Assembly (NCBI GenBank): GCA_963682175.1
Contig: OY821777.1
Location: 2,869,501 to 2,933,500, forward strand
Reading direction: 5' to 3'
Source of the DNA: Triglochin maritima
Lineage: Eukaryota; Streptophyta; Magnoliopsida; Alismatales; Juncaginaceae
DNA: 64,000 nucleotides
In this document: positions 38,035 to 48,470 of the stretch, one piece after another
Position numbering within the stretch: position 1 is the first letter of the stretch
Layout: each line of letters begins with the position of its first letter
Position numbers and translations under genes: made by a program
The notes under the pieces: model-generated
Told to the model about the DNA's origin: nothing
Database searches by the model: none
Seen by the model: only the letters and a program-made list of their open reading frames with translations

Positions 38035-38715
38035 CGGTTGACCGAACCAAAAGTCCTGGTCGACCGAATCACGCAAACACATGGCAATTGCCTCGACCGA
38101 CACTCCATCGGTCGACCGATTCCCACCAACAGTACTCGTTCAGTCGAACCAAGGTCAAGGGGCGGTCAACCGTTTAGATGGTCAACTCCCAGGTTCAACG
38201 AAAAAACGACCAATCGGTCGAACGACAAAGGGGGCCCGTTCGACCGAAAGTCACCAAGGACAAATCCCTTACTCTCCACAACGAATCCGGTTGAACCCCC
38301 GAGCACTCTCGATCGACCGAATTCCACCAGGGAATTCCCCCAACTCTCACCACGAATCCGGTCGAACGCCAGAGCACTCTCGGTCGACCGAATTCCACCA
38401 GAGAATACCCCCACGCTCCACATCAAGCCTGGTTGACCGAAGCCAGCTTCGGTCGAATCGACCACTCTTCCACTTAAGTCACGGTCGGACGAAGTCATAC
38501 AGGCGGTCAACCGTTTAGATGGTCAACGCTCTACCCGACCCATGACGGTGCACACGGTCGAACGGCAAATGGGCCCCGTTCGACCGAAACCATCCAGGCT
38601 TGCCTCCAATGCACAACCGGTCGACCGCCCCAAGGGCATTGTTCGACCGTTCTGAGGCAGAACCTGAATTCTCCATACGAACGGACGACCGTTTGCACCA
38701 ACCGGTCGACCGATC
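38035..38715. repeat. CGGTCGACCG palindrome cluster, gypsy LTR B
   Basis: By eye there are four exact CGGTCGACCG and about fifteen one- or two-base variants (for example GGTCGAACG, GGTCAACCG, TTCGACCGA) at roughly 30-40 bp spacing. Confidence 0.8.
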
Positions 38716-39582
38716 AGGCAATAAAATCTGCTGCATATTTACTTGCGACGAGCCGGAAGGCCTGCCGTCGACTTCTAAATACTCACACTACTTAAGTGAG
38801 CGAGCGAGTTGACATACCGGAAGGTTTGAAGAAACCTTTGAAGAACCACGACGGCGCTTCCACGAGCACGTCTCCCCAAAATCACGATCTGTCGACGAAC
38901 CTCACGTTCAAACCACGATCAACACCTCCTCGACGATCCACACTCACAATTCCACCCTCGTCAACCTGCACACGCAACCGCGACCATAGCAACAAGTTAG
39001 GTCGAGGGAGAGAAACCAAAACGAGCGGGAAGGGTTGAGAACCCAACACTCACCTCCATACGCAACTGCAACGCGACGAACACCTCTTTCTCGGCGGAAC
39101 ACCACCTCTGAGAGAGAGAGAGAGAAGCGTGATGGAGAGAATGAGAGTCGTGAGAGGGAGAGAGAGAGATCACCCCTAAATATCTTCCACTCCTTCAATC
39201 CTCACCATCCATTCTGTTGGCTTTTTGGCCTTAATCTTATGTTTTGATGATTTAATCAACCGAATCCTAATTAGGATAGCACACACTATGCATTGCATAT
39301 ATATTGTATTGTGCTAACCTCTACAGGTGATCAAGACTCAAGAAAGAAGGAAATGAAGTCAAGACATGTAATTAAAGCTAAATCGAAGACATGTAATCTT
39401 GATTTCTTTTGAGTCTTAGGAACAAAGTGTAATTGAGCATACTTGAGCTAAAATCAACTTAATCACACACTAGGTTCCCTATAGAAGTCACACACGAAAT
39501 TTCACATTATTTGGACTTCAATAGATCACCCAAACTTAGATCGGAAAACACTAAATCTGAACCCTAACTGTCTGCCCACATT

Positions 39583-40035
39583 CGGTCGACCGCAACATGC
39601 CGTTCGGTCGACCGGATGATCAAGTTATCCAGTTTGTGTTTTCCTGCCTAGTTTCGGTCGACCGCACCACATCTTTCGGTCGACCGTTTGAACTTACTGT
39701 TCCGACCGTTATTCTTGTCGTATATGCCCAACGGTCGTATTCGTATTAAAACTATATACACCTCCATATACTTAACCAAACGGTCGAACCAGGTGCCTAG
39801 TTCGGTCGACCGTTTAACCTTGTCAAAAATTCCCTGCTATCGGTCGATACGATTTCGTTCGACCGATCTAATTTTCCCTCTACCGAAACGCTTCTTCGGT
39901 CGACCGGTAACCATGTTCGGTCGACCGTGTTCTTAATAGACTTAAGTGTTTGGTCGATCTATTCATATTTCGGTCGACCGTATCCCTATCGAACCCAAGC
40001 GTTCGGTCGACCGTTGCACCTTTTCGGTCGACCGT
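39583..40035. repeat. CGGTCGACCG palindrome cluster, 5' LTR
   Basis: There are ten exact copies plus several near copies in about 450 bp. The same set is found in the 3' LTR at 43,408-43,860. Confidence 0.9.
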
Positions 40036-40130
40036 TTCTGGACAGATTTGCAGCCCGATTTTTCTGCTTTGTGTTCTTTGCACAATATCCAACCAAATCT
40101 TGTCCCAACGGATCTATTCTCTCTAATGCT

Positions 40131-40138
40131 TATAAATA
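40131..40138 (+). promoter_or_regulatory. TATA box of 5' LTR
   Basis: TATAAATA lies about 95 bp after the last palindrome. The same box is at 43,956-43,963 in the 3' LTR and, inverted, at 20,294-20,301 in the solo LTR, so it is conserved in the family. Confidence 0.7.
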
Positions 40139-40681
40139 GAGTTGTAAAACACATTTTAACACAAATCTCCCACTACAAACTTGTCCCAAACTTTAGAGAG
40201 AATTCCAAACACTCAAAGCTACAAACCTTCCACACTTAGTGATCATTTCTTCATCCTACTCAAGTGTGCTCAAAGTTTAGAGAGTGTTGTTCCACTCAAG
40301 TTCTCAATTGTTGTAAAAGGAAGCAAGGACTTCGGTGAAAGCCTGAAGTGTCCCTCTCGGATTGTGAGAGGAAGATTCCAAGCTCGGCGAGGGTTGTTCG
40401 CGAGTTTGACGGTTGTAAGGCGTTGTCTCCCGGCCCGGAACGGGGAGAGGATAGTGAAGTCGTAGGCGGAGCTCGGTGATCCGAGCGGAGCTTGCAAGAG
40501 AGGACTAGGACCCGGGTGGGGTGCCGAACCTCTATAAAAATGACACGTCTTCTTGTGGTTTGCATTTTCCTACACTTGCTTGTTTTGTTTTTAATTTCCG
40601 CTGCGCATATCGATTGCTTAAACAAGTAGGTGATTAGATTAAAAGTGATTAGTGAACCCATAACCCACACGATCCTACATT

Positions 40682-40693
40682 TGGTATCAGATC
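40682..40693 (+). other. Primer-binding site (initiator Met tRNA)
   Basis: TGGTATCAGATC begins two bases after the LTR. It closely matches the complement of the initiator methionine tRNA 3' end (TGGTATCAGAGC), the usual primer of plant copia-type elements. Confidence 0.8.
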
Positions 40694-40733
40694 CTTGTTA
40701 GCTAAATTCTCATACTTAATCGTATTATTTAGC

Positions 40734-42392
40734 ATGGCTTCTACATCATCTAATCACATAGAAGGATTATGCACCACTAGACCTCCATTGCTTAATGGGT
40801 CAAACTATGATTATTGGAAAAATAGGATGAAAATCTTTTTAATATCAAATGACCTTAAGTATTGGATGTTTCTCCAAAATCCATACACACCCCCTAAAGA
40901 AGATGAATTAGATTCACTTACAAGACCGAAAATGAAAGAAATCGAAATGAATTCGAAAATTATGAACATCTTGTATTGTGGCCTTAATGAGGGTGAATAT
41001 AATAGGATTAGGGGATGTGAAAGTGCACATGAGATATGGCATAGACTACAAATGCACCATGAGGGGGATAGTAAAACTAAGGAAACACGCATTAGTCTCC
41101 TCATGCATAAATATGAGATTTTTTCTATGCAAATCGGTGAAAACATAAGCGAAATGAACACTCGCTTCACCGATATCACTAACTCTCTTTTGGTTCTTGG
41201 AAGAAAAATCAATGAAGGAGAGATGACAAGGAAGTTCCTCCGGTCACTTAGCATCAATTGGGAAGATAAAGTCGTCGCAATTGAAGAGGCGCATGATCTC
41301 TCAAAATTAAAGATGGAGGAGCTCATTGGAAACTTGATGGCTTATGAACTTCAAATCAATCATCGGAAGGAGAAGGAAGCCACCAAGAACAAATTCACCT
41401 TGGGATTACATGCAAATATCGACCAACCAAGGAGGAATGTAGAAGATGAGGACATTGAAGTCCTAGCAAAAGAATTCTTCAAATACCTAAAGAAGGACAA
41501 AGAAGAAAAGAATGAAAGAAGAGGTAGAAGAAGTGAGAAAAGAGAAAAAGAAAAAGAGAGGGAGGAGAGTGGAAATGAGAGAAGAGAAGGGGAGAAGAAA
41601 AAGGAGAGAAGGGAGAGGAGAAAAGAAAAGGAGAAGAGCAAGAGAAAAGAAAGGAAGGAGGAAGCACACAAGGCTACATGGGATGATTCTTCATCACCAT
41701 CTTCATCGTCATCCAAATCAACCACACCTTCATCAACAAAGGAATATGCACATATGTGCTATATGGCAATTCAAAATGAAGGAAGTGAGGTATCCTCTAA
41801 CTCTTACTCTAGTAGATCACATTCTTGCTCATCTAAGTCATATGCTAGTGATAGTTCTTGTTCCAAAGAAGAAACATATCCTCATGAAGAACTTCAAAAT
41901 GCATTTCATGATTTAGTTAAACAATATGAGATTATTTGCGAAAAGAACAAAAATGCTAGAAATCAAATAAATGATCTCAAATGTCAAATTGAACTAATCA
42001 TAAATGAGAAGGATGAGGTGATTGCTAAATTTGAAAACAATGCATCAAATTTTGATAAATTGAAAGCAACACCTATAGATTGTGATCAACTAAATCTTCA
42101 AGCTTGTAATTTGCAATTAAGAAAAGATTTAGAAAGATTCACAAATGAAACTCATATGCTTAACATGTTATTAGGTAGTCAAAGGCAATCTTTGCAAAAA
42201 CATGGTTTAGGTTACAATTTTAAATTGAAAAACCATGTATCTCACACTACTCTAAATGGTAAGCATATGTTCATTAACCATAGTTCCTCAAGTGTGTGGG
42301 CACCCAAAACCAAAATGGTTTGGATCCCAAAAGCTAATGTTCAAGGACCCAAAGTTGTTTGGGTACCCAAATCTACTCTTATAGGAGCTTGA
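40734..42392 (+). CDS. Gag protein of the gag-only retrotransposon
   Basis: A 552-residue copia-type Gag that would form the particle packaging the element RNA. The first ATG after the primer site reads MASTSSNHIEG. Order: a DUF4219-like N-terminus (PPLLNGSNYDYWKNRMKIFL, residues ~20-40), then a UBN2-type Gag core to ~residue 215 (HEIWHRLQMHHEGDSKTKE, ISEMNTRFTDI, FLRSLSINWEDKV). Next are a highly charged Lys/Glu/Arg stretch (~255-310), a Ser-rich stretch and a probable coiled coil (~390-480). It ends with VWAPKTKMVWIPK and KVVWVPKSTLIGA, phrases typical of the linker before the copia protease. I see no CCHC zinc knuckle. The frame is open and the LTRs are young, so it may be expressed. Confidence 0.9.
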   Translation: MASTSSNHIEGLCTTRPPLLNGSNYDYWKNRMKIFLISNDLKYWMFLQNPYTPPKEDELDSLTRPKMKEIEMNSKIMNILYCGLNEGEYNRIRGCESAHEIWHRLQMHHEGDSKTKETRISLLMHKYEIFSMQIGENISEMNTRFTDITNSLLVLGRKINEGEMTRKFLRSLSINWEDKVVAIEEAHDLSKLKMEELIGNLMAYELQINHRKEKEATKNKFTLGLHANIDQPRRNVEDEDIEVLAKEFFKYLKKDKEEKNERRGRRSEKREKEKEREESGNERREGEKKKERRERRKEKEKSKRKERKEEAHKATWDDSSSPSSSSSKSTTPSSTKEYAHMCYMAIQNEGSEVSSNSYSSRSHSCSSKSYASDSSCSKEETYPHEELQNAFHDLVKQYEIICEKNKNARNQINDLKCQIELIINEKDEVIAKFENNASNFDKLKATPIDCDQLNLQACNLQLRKDLERFTNETHMLNMLLGSQRQSLQKHGLGYNFKLKNHVSHTTLNGKHMFINHSSSSVWAPKTKMVWIPKANVQGPKVVWVPKSTLIGA

Positions 42393-43025
42393 GGAGGAGA
42401 TTGGTGGTGACCGGGTGAGCTCAAGAGTCAAATTCAAATCCGGTTGCATCACCAAATGAGATTGGAGCAAAATTCGAATTCAACATTGGTATAAAATTCC
42501 TATCTATACAATTCATGTTAAAATTAGCTCTAATCTACTTTCATATGCTTAATTGACATATCATATAGTTCAATTCATTGAAAATCATTTATTTTAATTC
42601 ATTGCAAATCATATACCCTATTCATTGCAAATCATTTATCACATCCATTGATTTTAAATGTCAATTCTAAATGGATGTTAGAATAAGGCTTAAGAAGAAA
42701 CTTAATTGAACTTAAATTTCTTCATACTCATTGTTTCAATTTAGCCTTATTGATAGGGGAGCTTAAATGTTATATCTTTTAATTAGAGTAATGAAGTGCA
42801 AAATTTAGGGGGAGCAACTTCATTACAAGACATCCACATTCTATGCTTAAAGTCTTAAATAATTATTATTTTTGATGGATGTCAAAGGGGGAGAGATAAT
42901 TAAGGGGGTAACTTGAAAAATTTGATAAAACTTGAACAAAAACTATGCACATCCATAGGGGGAGCATCTATATGCATAGTTTACATATAAAATTTTCAAG
43001 TATTAAGATATCGGTTGCCATCATC
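42393..43025 (+). other. Non-coding 3' internal region of the gag-only element
   Basis: This AT-rich stretch has repeated purine runs (GGGGGAGC, AAAGGGGGAGAG, GGGGGAGCATC) before the polypurine tract and no coding frame. It replaces the pol genes of an autonomous element. Confidence 0.7.
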
Positions 43026-43038
43026 AAAAAGGGGAAGA
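43026..43038 (+). other. Polypurine tract
   Basis: AAAAAGGGGAAGA lies directly before the 3' LTR and would prime plus-strand DNA synthesis. Confidence 0.8.
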
Positions 43039-43039
43039 T

Positions 43040-44504
43040 TGTTGGCTTTTTGGCCTTAATCTTATGTTTTGATGATTTAATCAACCGAATCCTAATTAGG
43101 ATAGCACACACTATGCATTGCATATATATTGTATTGTGCTAACCTCTACAGGTGATCAAGACTCAAGAAAGAAGGAAATGAAGTCAAGACATGTAATTAA
43201 AGCTAAATCGAAGACATATAATCTTGATTTCTTTTGAGTCTTAGGAACAAAGTGTAATTGAGCATAATTAAGCTAAAATCAACTTAATCACACACTAGGT
43301 TCCCTATAGAAGTCACACACGAAATTTCACATTATTTGGACTTCAATAGATCACCCAAACCTAGATCGGAAAACACTAAATCTGAACCCTAACTGTCTGC
43401 CCACATTCGGTCGACCGCAACATGCCGTTCGGTCGACCGGATGATCAAGTTATCCAGTTTGTGTTTTCCTGCCTAGTTTCGGTCGACCGCACCACATCTT
43501 TCGGTCGACCGTTTGAACTTACTGTTCCGACCGTTATTCTTGTCGTATATGCCCAACGGTCGTATTCGTATTAAAACTATATACACCTCCATATACTTAA
43601 CCAAACGGTCGAACCAGGTGCCTAGTTCGGTCGACCGTTTAACCTTGTCAAAAATTCCCTGCTATCGGTCGATACGATTTCGTTCGACCGATCCAATTTT
43701 CCCTCTACCGAAACACTTCTTCGGTCGACCGGTAACCATGTTCGGTCGACCGTGTTCTTAATAGACTTAAGTGTTCGGTCGATCTATTCATATTTCGGTC
43801 GACCGTATCCCTATCGAACCCAAGCGTTCGGTCGACCGTTGCACCTTTTCGGTCGACCGTTTCTGGACAGATTTGCAGCCCAATTTTTCTGCTTTGTGTT
43901 CTTTGCACAATATCCAACCAAATCTTGTCCCAACGGATCTATTCTCTCTAATGCTTATAAATAGAGTTGTAAAACACATTTTAACACAAATCTCCCACTA
44001 CAAACTTGTCCCAAACTTTAGAGAGAATTCCAAACACTCAAAGCTACAAACCTTCCACACTTAGTGATCATTTCTTCATCCTACTCAAGTGTGCTCAAAG
44101 TTTAGAGAGTGTTGTTCTACTCAAGTTCTCAATTGTTGTAAAAGGAAGCAAGGACTTCGGTGAAAGCCCGAAGTGTCCCTCTCGGATTGTGAGAGGAAGA
44201 TTCCAAGCTCGGCGAGGGTTGTTCGCGAGTTTGACGGTTGTAAGGCGTTGTCTCCCGGCCCGGAACGGGGAGCGGATAGTGAAGTCGTAGGCGGAGCTCG
44301 GTGATCCGAGCGGAGCTTGCAAGAGAGGACTAGGACCCGGGTGGGGTGCCGAACCTCTATAAAAACGACACGTCTTCTTGTGGTTTGCATTTTCCTACAC
44401 TTGCTTGTTTTGTTTTTAATTTCCGCTGCGCATATCGATTGCTTAAACAAGTAGGTGATTAGATTAAAAGTGATTAGTGAACCCATAACCCACACGATCC
44501 TACA
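43040..44504 (+). repeat. 3' LTR of the gag-only element
   Basis: It has the same length as the 5' LTR, with about a dozen substitutions and no indels seen by eye. It contains the same ten palindromes (43,408-43,860). Confidence 0.92.
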
Positions 44505-44648
44505 CATTCCATCTCTAATCCATCTCCACCACTCATCCATCACACTCCATCTGAGTCGTCCATCCCATCTCCTCCTAATCACCACCTAAAACATCAAAAA
44601 ACCCAATTAGGATTAGGATTAGGATCAGGATCAAGATCCCACGTATAT

Positions 44649-45448
44649 GTTGTTTGATTGTGTAGAAGTTACATTTTAAAATTCATAATTGTTAGTTTTA
44701 AGCATTGTTTACCCAAACGTAGAACCAAGATGTCAATGTTTCAGATGTAGGTCCCTATGTGAACACCCTATGTAGAGACGTAGCGAAATTGACCAATTGG
44801 CAGCAGCATCTATTTATTAAGTATGGTCCACTGTCAGTTTTGAACTCTTTCCTATCCTTTCCGCATCAACTTGCTAGTCTACTTGTCCTTCCTTTGTATT
44901 GGCACACAAACGGCCATCTGTTTCAGTTGTTGCCTTGATTTCTTTGGTTCATTTGTATTCTTTATTTTCACTAAGAGCAATTGAATTTGTGTTTAGAATT
45001 GCAATCCACTTTCTAGAGATCGTGTATTAGCTAAATGAATCACATCCTTTCATACAATTGAAGTAGATCTAATTACAGTGGAGCAGAATAATTTTCAGAA
45101 AGAAAATGGTTATTATTTGCCTTGTAATGGTTGTTTTCTACCACCTTTGTTAAATACAACATCCAAAAAATATTGTTTTTTTATAATAAAAAAAACTAAT
45201 TTTTACGCATGGTTACGTGTCACGTGTTGAATGTAGTACTAAAATTCTTATAACAGCAGATCGGCCAGATCCTCCGCATCTTATAAATGACTTCATGTTG
45301 ATATCAGGATTAGTCTGGTCCATGTGTTTTTTTTCAACCCGGTTGATGAGTACTCGGGTCAAAAGAGTGAATTTCTCACTCAAATTTATAGGATGAAAGT
45401 ATCATATATAGCATTGACCCAAACTACAAACTTAGTCTTTTTTATGTG
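44649..45448. other. Spacer between solo LTR B and the Mutator-like element
   Basis: AT-rich DNA with no recognised gene or repeat structure. Confidence 0.4.
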
Positions 45449-45481
45449 CTATTCGTCGCCGTAAAACTACTTAAATCGCCC
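45449..45481 (+). repeat. Left terminal inverted repeat of the Mutator-like element
   Basis: It pairs with 51,533-51,565 in reverse complement. The first start codon lies 139 bp inside, so the end probably contains the promoter. Confidence 0.85.
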
Positions 45482-45587
45482 GTAAGATTACCATTTTGCC
45501 CATCTGCACTTTCTACTAATATAACTCCTCATTTCACTCTTTTAACACAACTTTCTCTTCATATCACACTTTTATTCACCAAATAGA

Positions 45588-48191
45588 ATGTCTCGGAGGC
45601 CAGGGAAAGAGCCAGCGGAGACCCCTGACTACTCACATCTGGTAAATTACCTTGTTTATTTCAATTCATTTTTATAAAAAAAAATTGAGTCGGGCGGTCG
45701 CGGGAGACGCCCGACCCAACGATCGAGCGGTCGCCGACGCCCGACCCAATGAACAGACGTCTGCGGGAGACGTCTCCCACGTACGGTAGGCGTCTCCGGC
45801 AGACGCCTACCACGTAGGGTAGGCGTCTCCCGCAGACGCCCGGTTTTTTTTTAATTTTATTATAAATTGTGATAAATTTTAAATAAATTGAATATTATGT
45901 TAATAATGAGTTAAATTAGTTTAGTAAATCGTTTATTGATTATAAATTGTGATAATTAATAAATAAATCGCTAAATAAATTGATTATTATGTTAGTAATT
46001 AGTTGTGTACGATTTTAGTAAATGATTATTGATTAATTGTGATAATTACTAAATTAATAGATTATTCAGTTAATAATTAGTTTAATTAATTTAGTAAATT
46101 CATTAATAATTTGTATTTTTAAAATTGAATTAATAGTCATCGGGTTACCGTGGAGGAAAAGAGAAATCAATTCCCTTACGCGCGGTACGTAGTATAGCAG
46201 ACGAGTCAGGTCCTCGTCATCCACGTAGGCGTGGTATTTCTGCTTCAGTTAGGAGAGAGAGAGATCTGTTACGTCGTCGTCAGACACCTGGAGAGTCTTT
46301 CGACGACGAGGATGATTCAGATGAGCTGAGGAGTCACGACGACAGTGACGATGGGGGCCGATACGACTTGGGGCCACAGGAGGAGGCGGTACATCAGGCC
46401 GGTCGAGGACGGGGGCGACACGGTGGTCCTTCATCTGAGTGGGTCATTAGGAAGGATCGAGGTGGCCGGTTTGTGACCGGTGATTCGAGTTCGTGCACTG
46501 CAGACGCCCGAGCTCAGAAGAAGAAGAGGGGTGATGACGAGTCTTGGATCGTCACGGATATTATTCCCGGTGGTCCTGTAGATGGCAGCGTCATTCCGAG
46601 TTTCGGAGGCCACGTCGCCAGACGCATCTGGGATGGCGAGGAGCGGAAGGTTTTGAAGTGCCATAATCGGCACAGAGTCTGTACGACATTGCAGGCATGG
46701 CGCTCAGTGATGACTGAGGATATGACGGCGACCGTGGTTGACAGTGGATTGGGTCACTTGCCGTACAGCATGTTTTCCTGCATCAACATGCCGTTGATTT
46801 CGGCATTCGTGGAGCGGTGGCAGCCTGACACCAACACTTTCCACTTGCCGTTCGGAGAGATGACGATCATGTTGCATGACGTCTTTCAGATTCTTCACAT
46901 TCCTGTTGAGGGTCCCATGGTCAGTGCGCAGGCGCCGACATCTGAGCTGAAGTTATATGTATCTGAGTTGCTGGGTGTCAGCCTGGAGGGTCTTGGGCGG
47001 GATAGCTCATTTTGGAGTGGCGGTGGTGTTAGTATCGACGCTGTGGACGAGTGTTGCAGACGGGGGCGACCACCACGGACTGAGGATACGCAGATGACTA
47101 CTTATTTCTTCTTATTGCTAGGCTGCGTATTGTTTGTCGACAAGAGCGGTTCCAGACTGAGACCACGCGACTTATTGGAGGCGAGGGACCCAGATACCAT
47201 TGCTGATTACTCATGGGGTCGGCGACGTTGGCATATCTGTATCGCCAGCTGGGCATATCTAGTCGTGCTGATTGTGGTCAGATTACGGGTTGTCTTACAC
47301 TGCTGCAGGCTTGGATATATGAGTATTTTCCTGCTTTCCGCCCACATCGTGAGCGGAAGATTGTTGAGCGTGGTCATCCTCGTTCGCGTATGTGGGCTGT
47401 CCGGGCGGAGGATAAGAGCGAGAGTCGACTTCTTTCTATTCGTAGACGACTAGATCAGATGACTGCATCGCAGGTATATAATGTATATATCATTCACGTT
47501 TATTTAAATTTAACTTTATTATTATTAACGTATAAACGTTTAGGTGGAGTGGTTACCGTATGGTCCCGAGCCTGCTGTAGCTGTGCCGAGGACTACATTT
47601 ATGGGCGTTATTCGTTATAGGGATATCACAGAGCCTTATTTACCTGATCGCGTGTTACGTCAGTTAGGTTACGTTCAGGTGATCCCGGTTGACATCCCGA
47701 CGCCCGACCATGCAGTACGGTCTGCGACTGCGACGATGTACGACGTCAGGCACGGCGTTTCGTCTGCGGAATCGGTTTGGAGGACATTTCCGAGAGTAGG
47801 ACGACTACACCTGGCCGATCTGAGTCGTAGCCGCGACCCCTCCACCTGTGCTCCAGATTATTTGCAGTGGTTCGGTAGGTGCTCACATCCACTGCTCGTA
47901 CGCGGTATCATTCCGAGACCGGAGAGACCACTGGATAGGACATGTGCCGATGCGGTAAGTTTATCTAATTTTATATTTAATTGTAAAGTATATTTTGTTA
48001 TTGTACGCTAATTTCTATTTTACATACAGTGGATGAGTAGGGCGATACGGTGTACGCAGCCGTTCTTGCGAGAGAGAGACGTCATGCCGAGTGAGGCGAC
48101 GAGACTTGCATGTACAGATTGGGATCGCCTGATCGAGGATTGGAACAGCCAGTTGGGCATTTCGGACCATGATTCAGATGCTGAGCTGTAG
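45588..48191 (+). pseudogene. Plant mobile domain (MAIL1-like) protein gene, one frameshift
   Basis: Exons 45588-45641, 46137-47473, 47544-47954 and 48030-48191. Exon 1 encodes MSRRPGKEPAETPDYSHL. The mobile-domain core is clear: LPYSMFSCINMPLISAFVERW, TFHLPFGEMTIMLHDV, then YSWG and SATLAYLYRQLG, and VEWLPYG in exon 3. Between YSWG and SATLAYLY the frame slips by one missing base at about 47,218. Allowing for it, exon 2 joins exon 3 in phase and the protein would be about 654 residues; as it stands the frame stops at 47,453. The domain occurs in host proteins that act in gene silencing and often within transposons. Here it is carried by a Mutator-like element. Its role for the element is unknown. 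Confidence 0.82.
45691..45842. repeat. Left subterminal GC-rich hairpin cluster
   Basis: In intron 1 of the mobile-domain gene, repeated GGCGTCTCC and AGACGCC phrases form several inverted repeats, for example GTAGGCGTCTCC facing AGACGCCTAC. It ends CAGACGCCCG followed by a T-run, exactly like the right-end cluster. Confidence 0.8.
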
Positions 48192-48470
48192 TTGTCTTGC
48201 TTTTACTTTCGTTTTGTTGCACTGTTAGTACATTTGTTGCTATATGCTTATGTTTATTTGTGTACTCTTATTATTTATTTCTGACGAACATATCTTCTAC
48301 ATATTTCTTTGACTATCGTATTTTTTAATATTTATTTTTCACGAAAAGATTTTCAACTTATTTCTTTAGGTGTGAAATAATATTTAAATTTAAAATACGG
48401 TAAAAAAAACAACACGATATAAGTAGAAATACACGATATATTATACATTACAAAACATTACAAATTACAA
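48192..48470. other. Spacer between convergent genes of the Mutator-like element
   Basis: AT-rich, non-coding. It should contain the 3' ends of both transcripts. Confidence 0.5.

Larger units (their letters stand above)
39215..40679 (+). repeat. 5' LTR of the gag-only element
   Basis: It starts TGTTGGCTTTTTGGCC and ends CGATCCTACA. It holds ten exact CGGTCGACCG palindromes between 39,583 and 40,035, just upstream of a TATAAATA box. A GC-richer segment follows (40,320-40,520), probably R/U5. Confidence 0.92.
39215..44504 (+). mobile_element. Complete gag-only (TR-GAG-like) LTR retrotransposon
   Basis: A 5.29-kb element with two LTRs of 1,465 bp (39,215-40,679 and 43,040-44,504), TG...CA ends, a primer-binding site, a polypurine tract and the target duplication CATTC (39,210-39,214 and 44,505-44,509). 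The internal region holds one gag gene and no protease, integrase or reverse transcriptase, so it must depend on an autonomous partner. The two LTRs differ at only about a dozen positions by my count, so the insertion is recent. It sits inside gypsy LTR B. Confidence 0.92.
37105..44643 (-). mobile_element. Solo Ty3/gypsy-type LTR (B), interrupted
   Basis: The LTR lies at 37,105-39,214 and 44,510-44,643 and is split by a gag-only retrotransposon. On the + strand it begins TGTAACATCCTCGAACAC and ends GATCCCACG. It aligns along its length with the LTR at 55,740-58,139, which is joined to gypsy pol. Target duplication TATAT lies at 37,100-37,104 and 44,644-44,648. The terminal CA appears mutated to CG. 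No internal region remains, so this is a solo LTR. It carries the palindrome cluster at 38,030-38,720 and a minisatellite at 37,485-37,930. Confidence 0.8.

Noticed and set aside
38035..38720. Several overlapping open frames on both strands of the palindrome clusters, rich in Arg-Ser-Thr-Asp and Gly-Arg-Pro
   Set aside because: CGGTCGACCG contains no stop in any frame on either strand, so clusters of it stay open by chance. The frames overlap each other, lack family resemblance and lie inside LTRs.
39583..40035. CRISPR-like array of regularly spaced palindromic repeats
   Set aside because: The repeat is only 10 bp, spacing is irregular, there are no cas genes, and the cluster lies in a plant LTR.
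41360..41725. Minus-strand open frame very rich in Ser, Phe and Leu
   Set aside because: It is the antisense shadow of the Lys/Glu/Arg-rich segment of gag.
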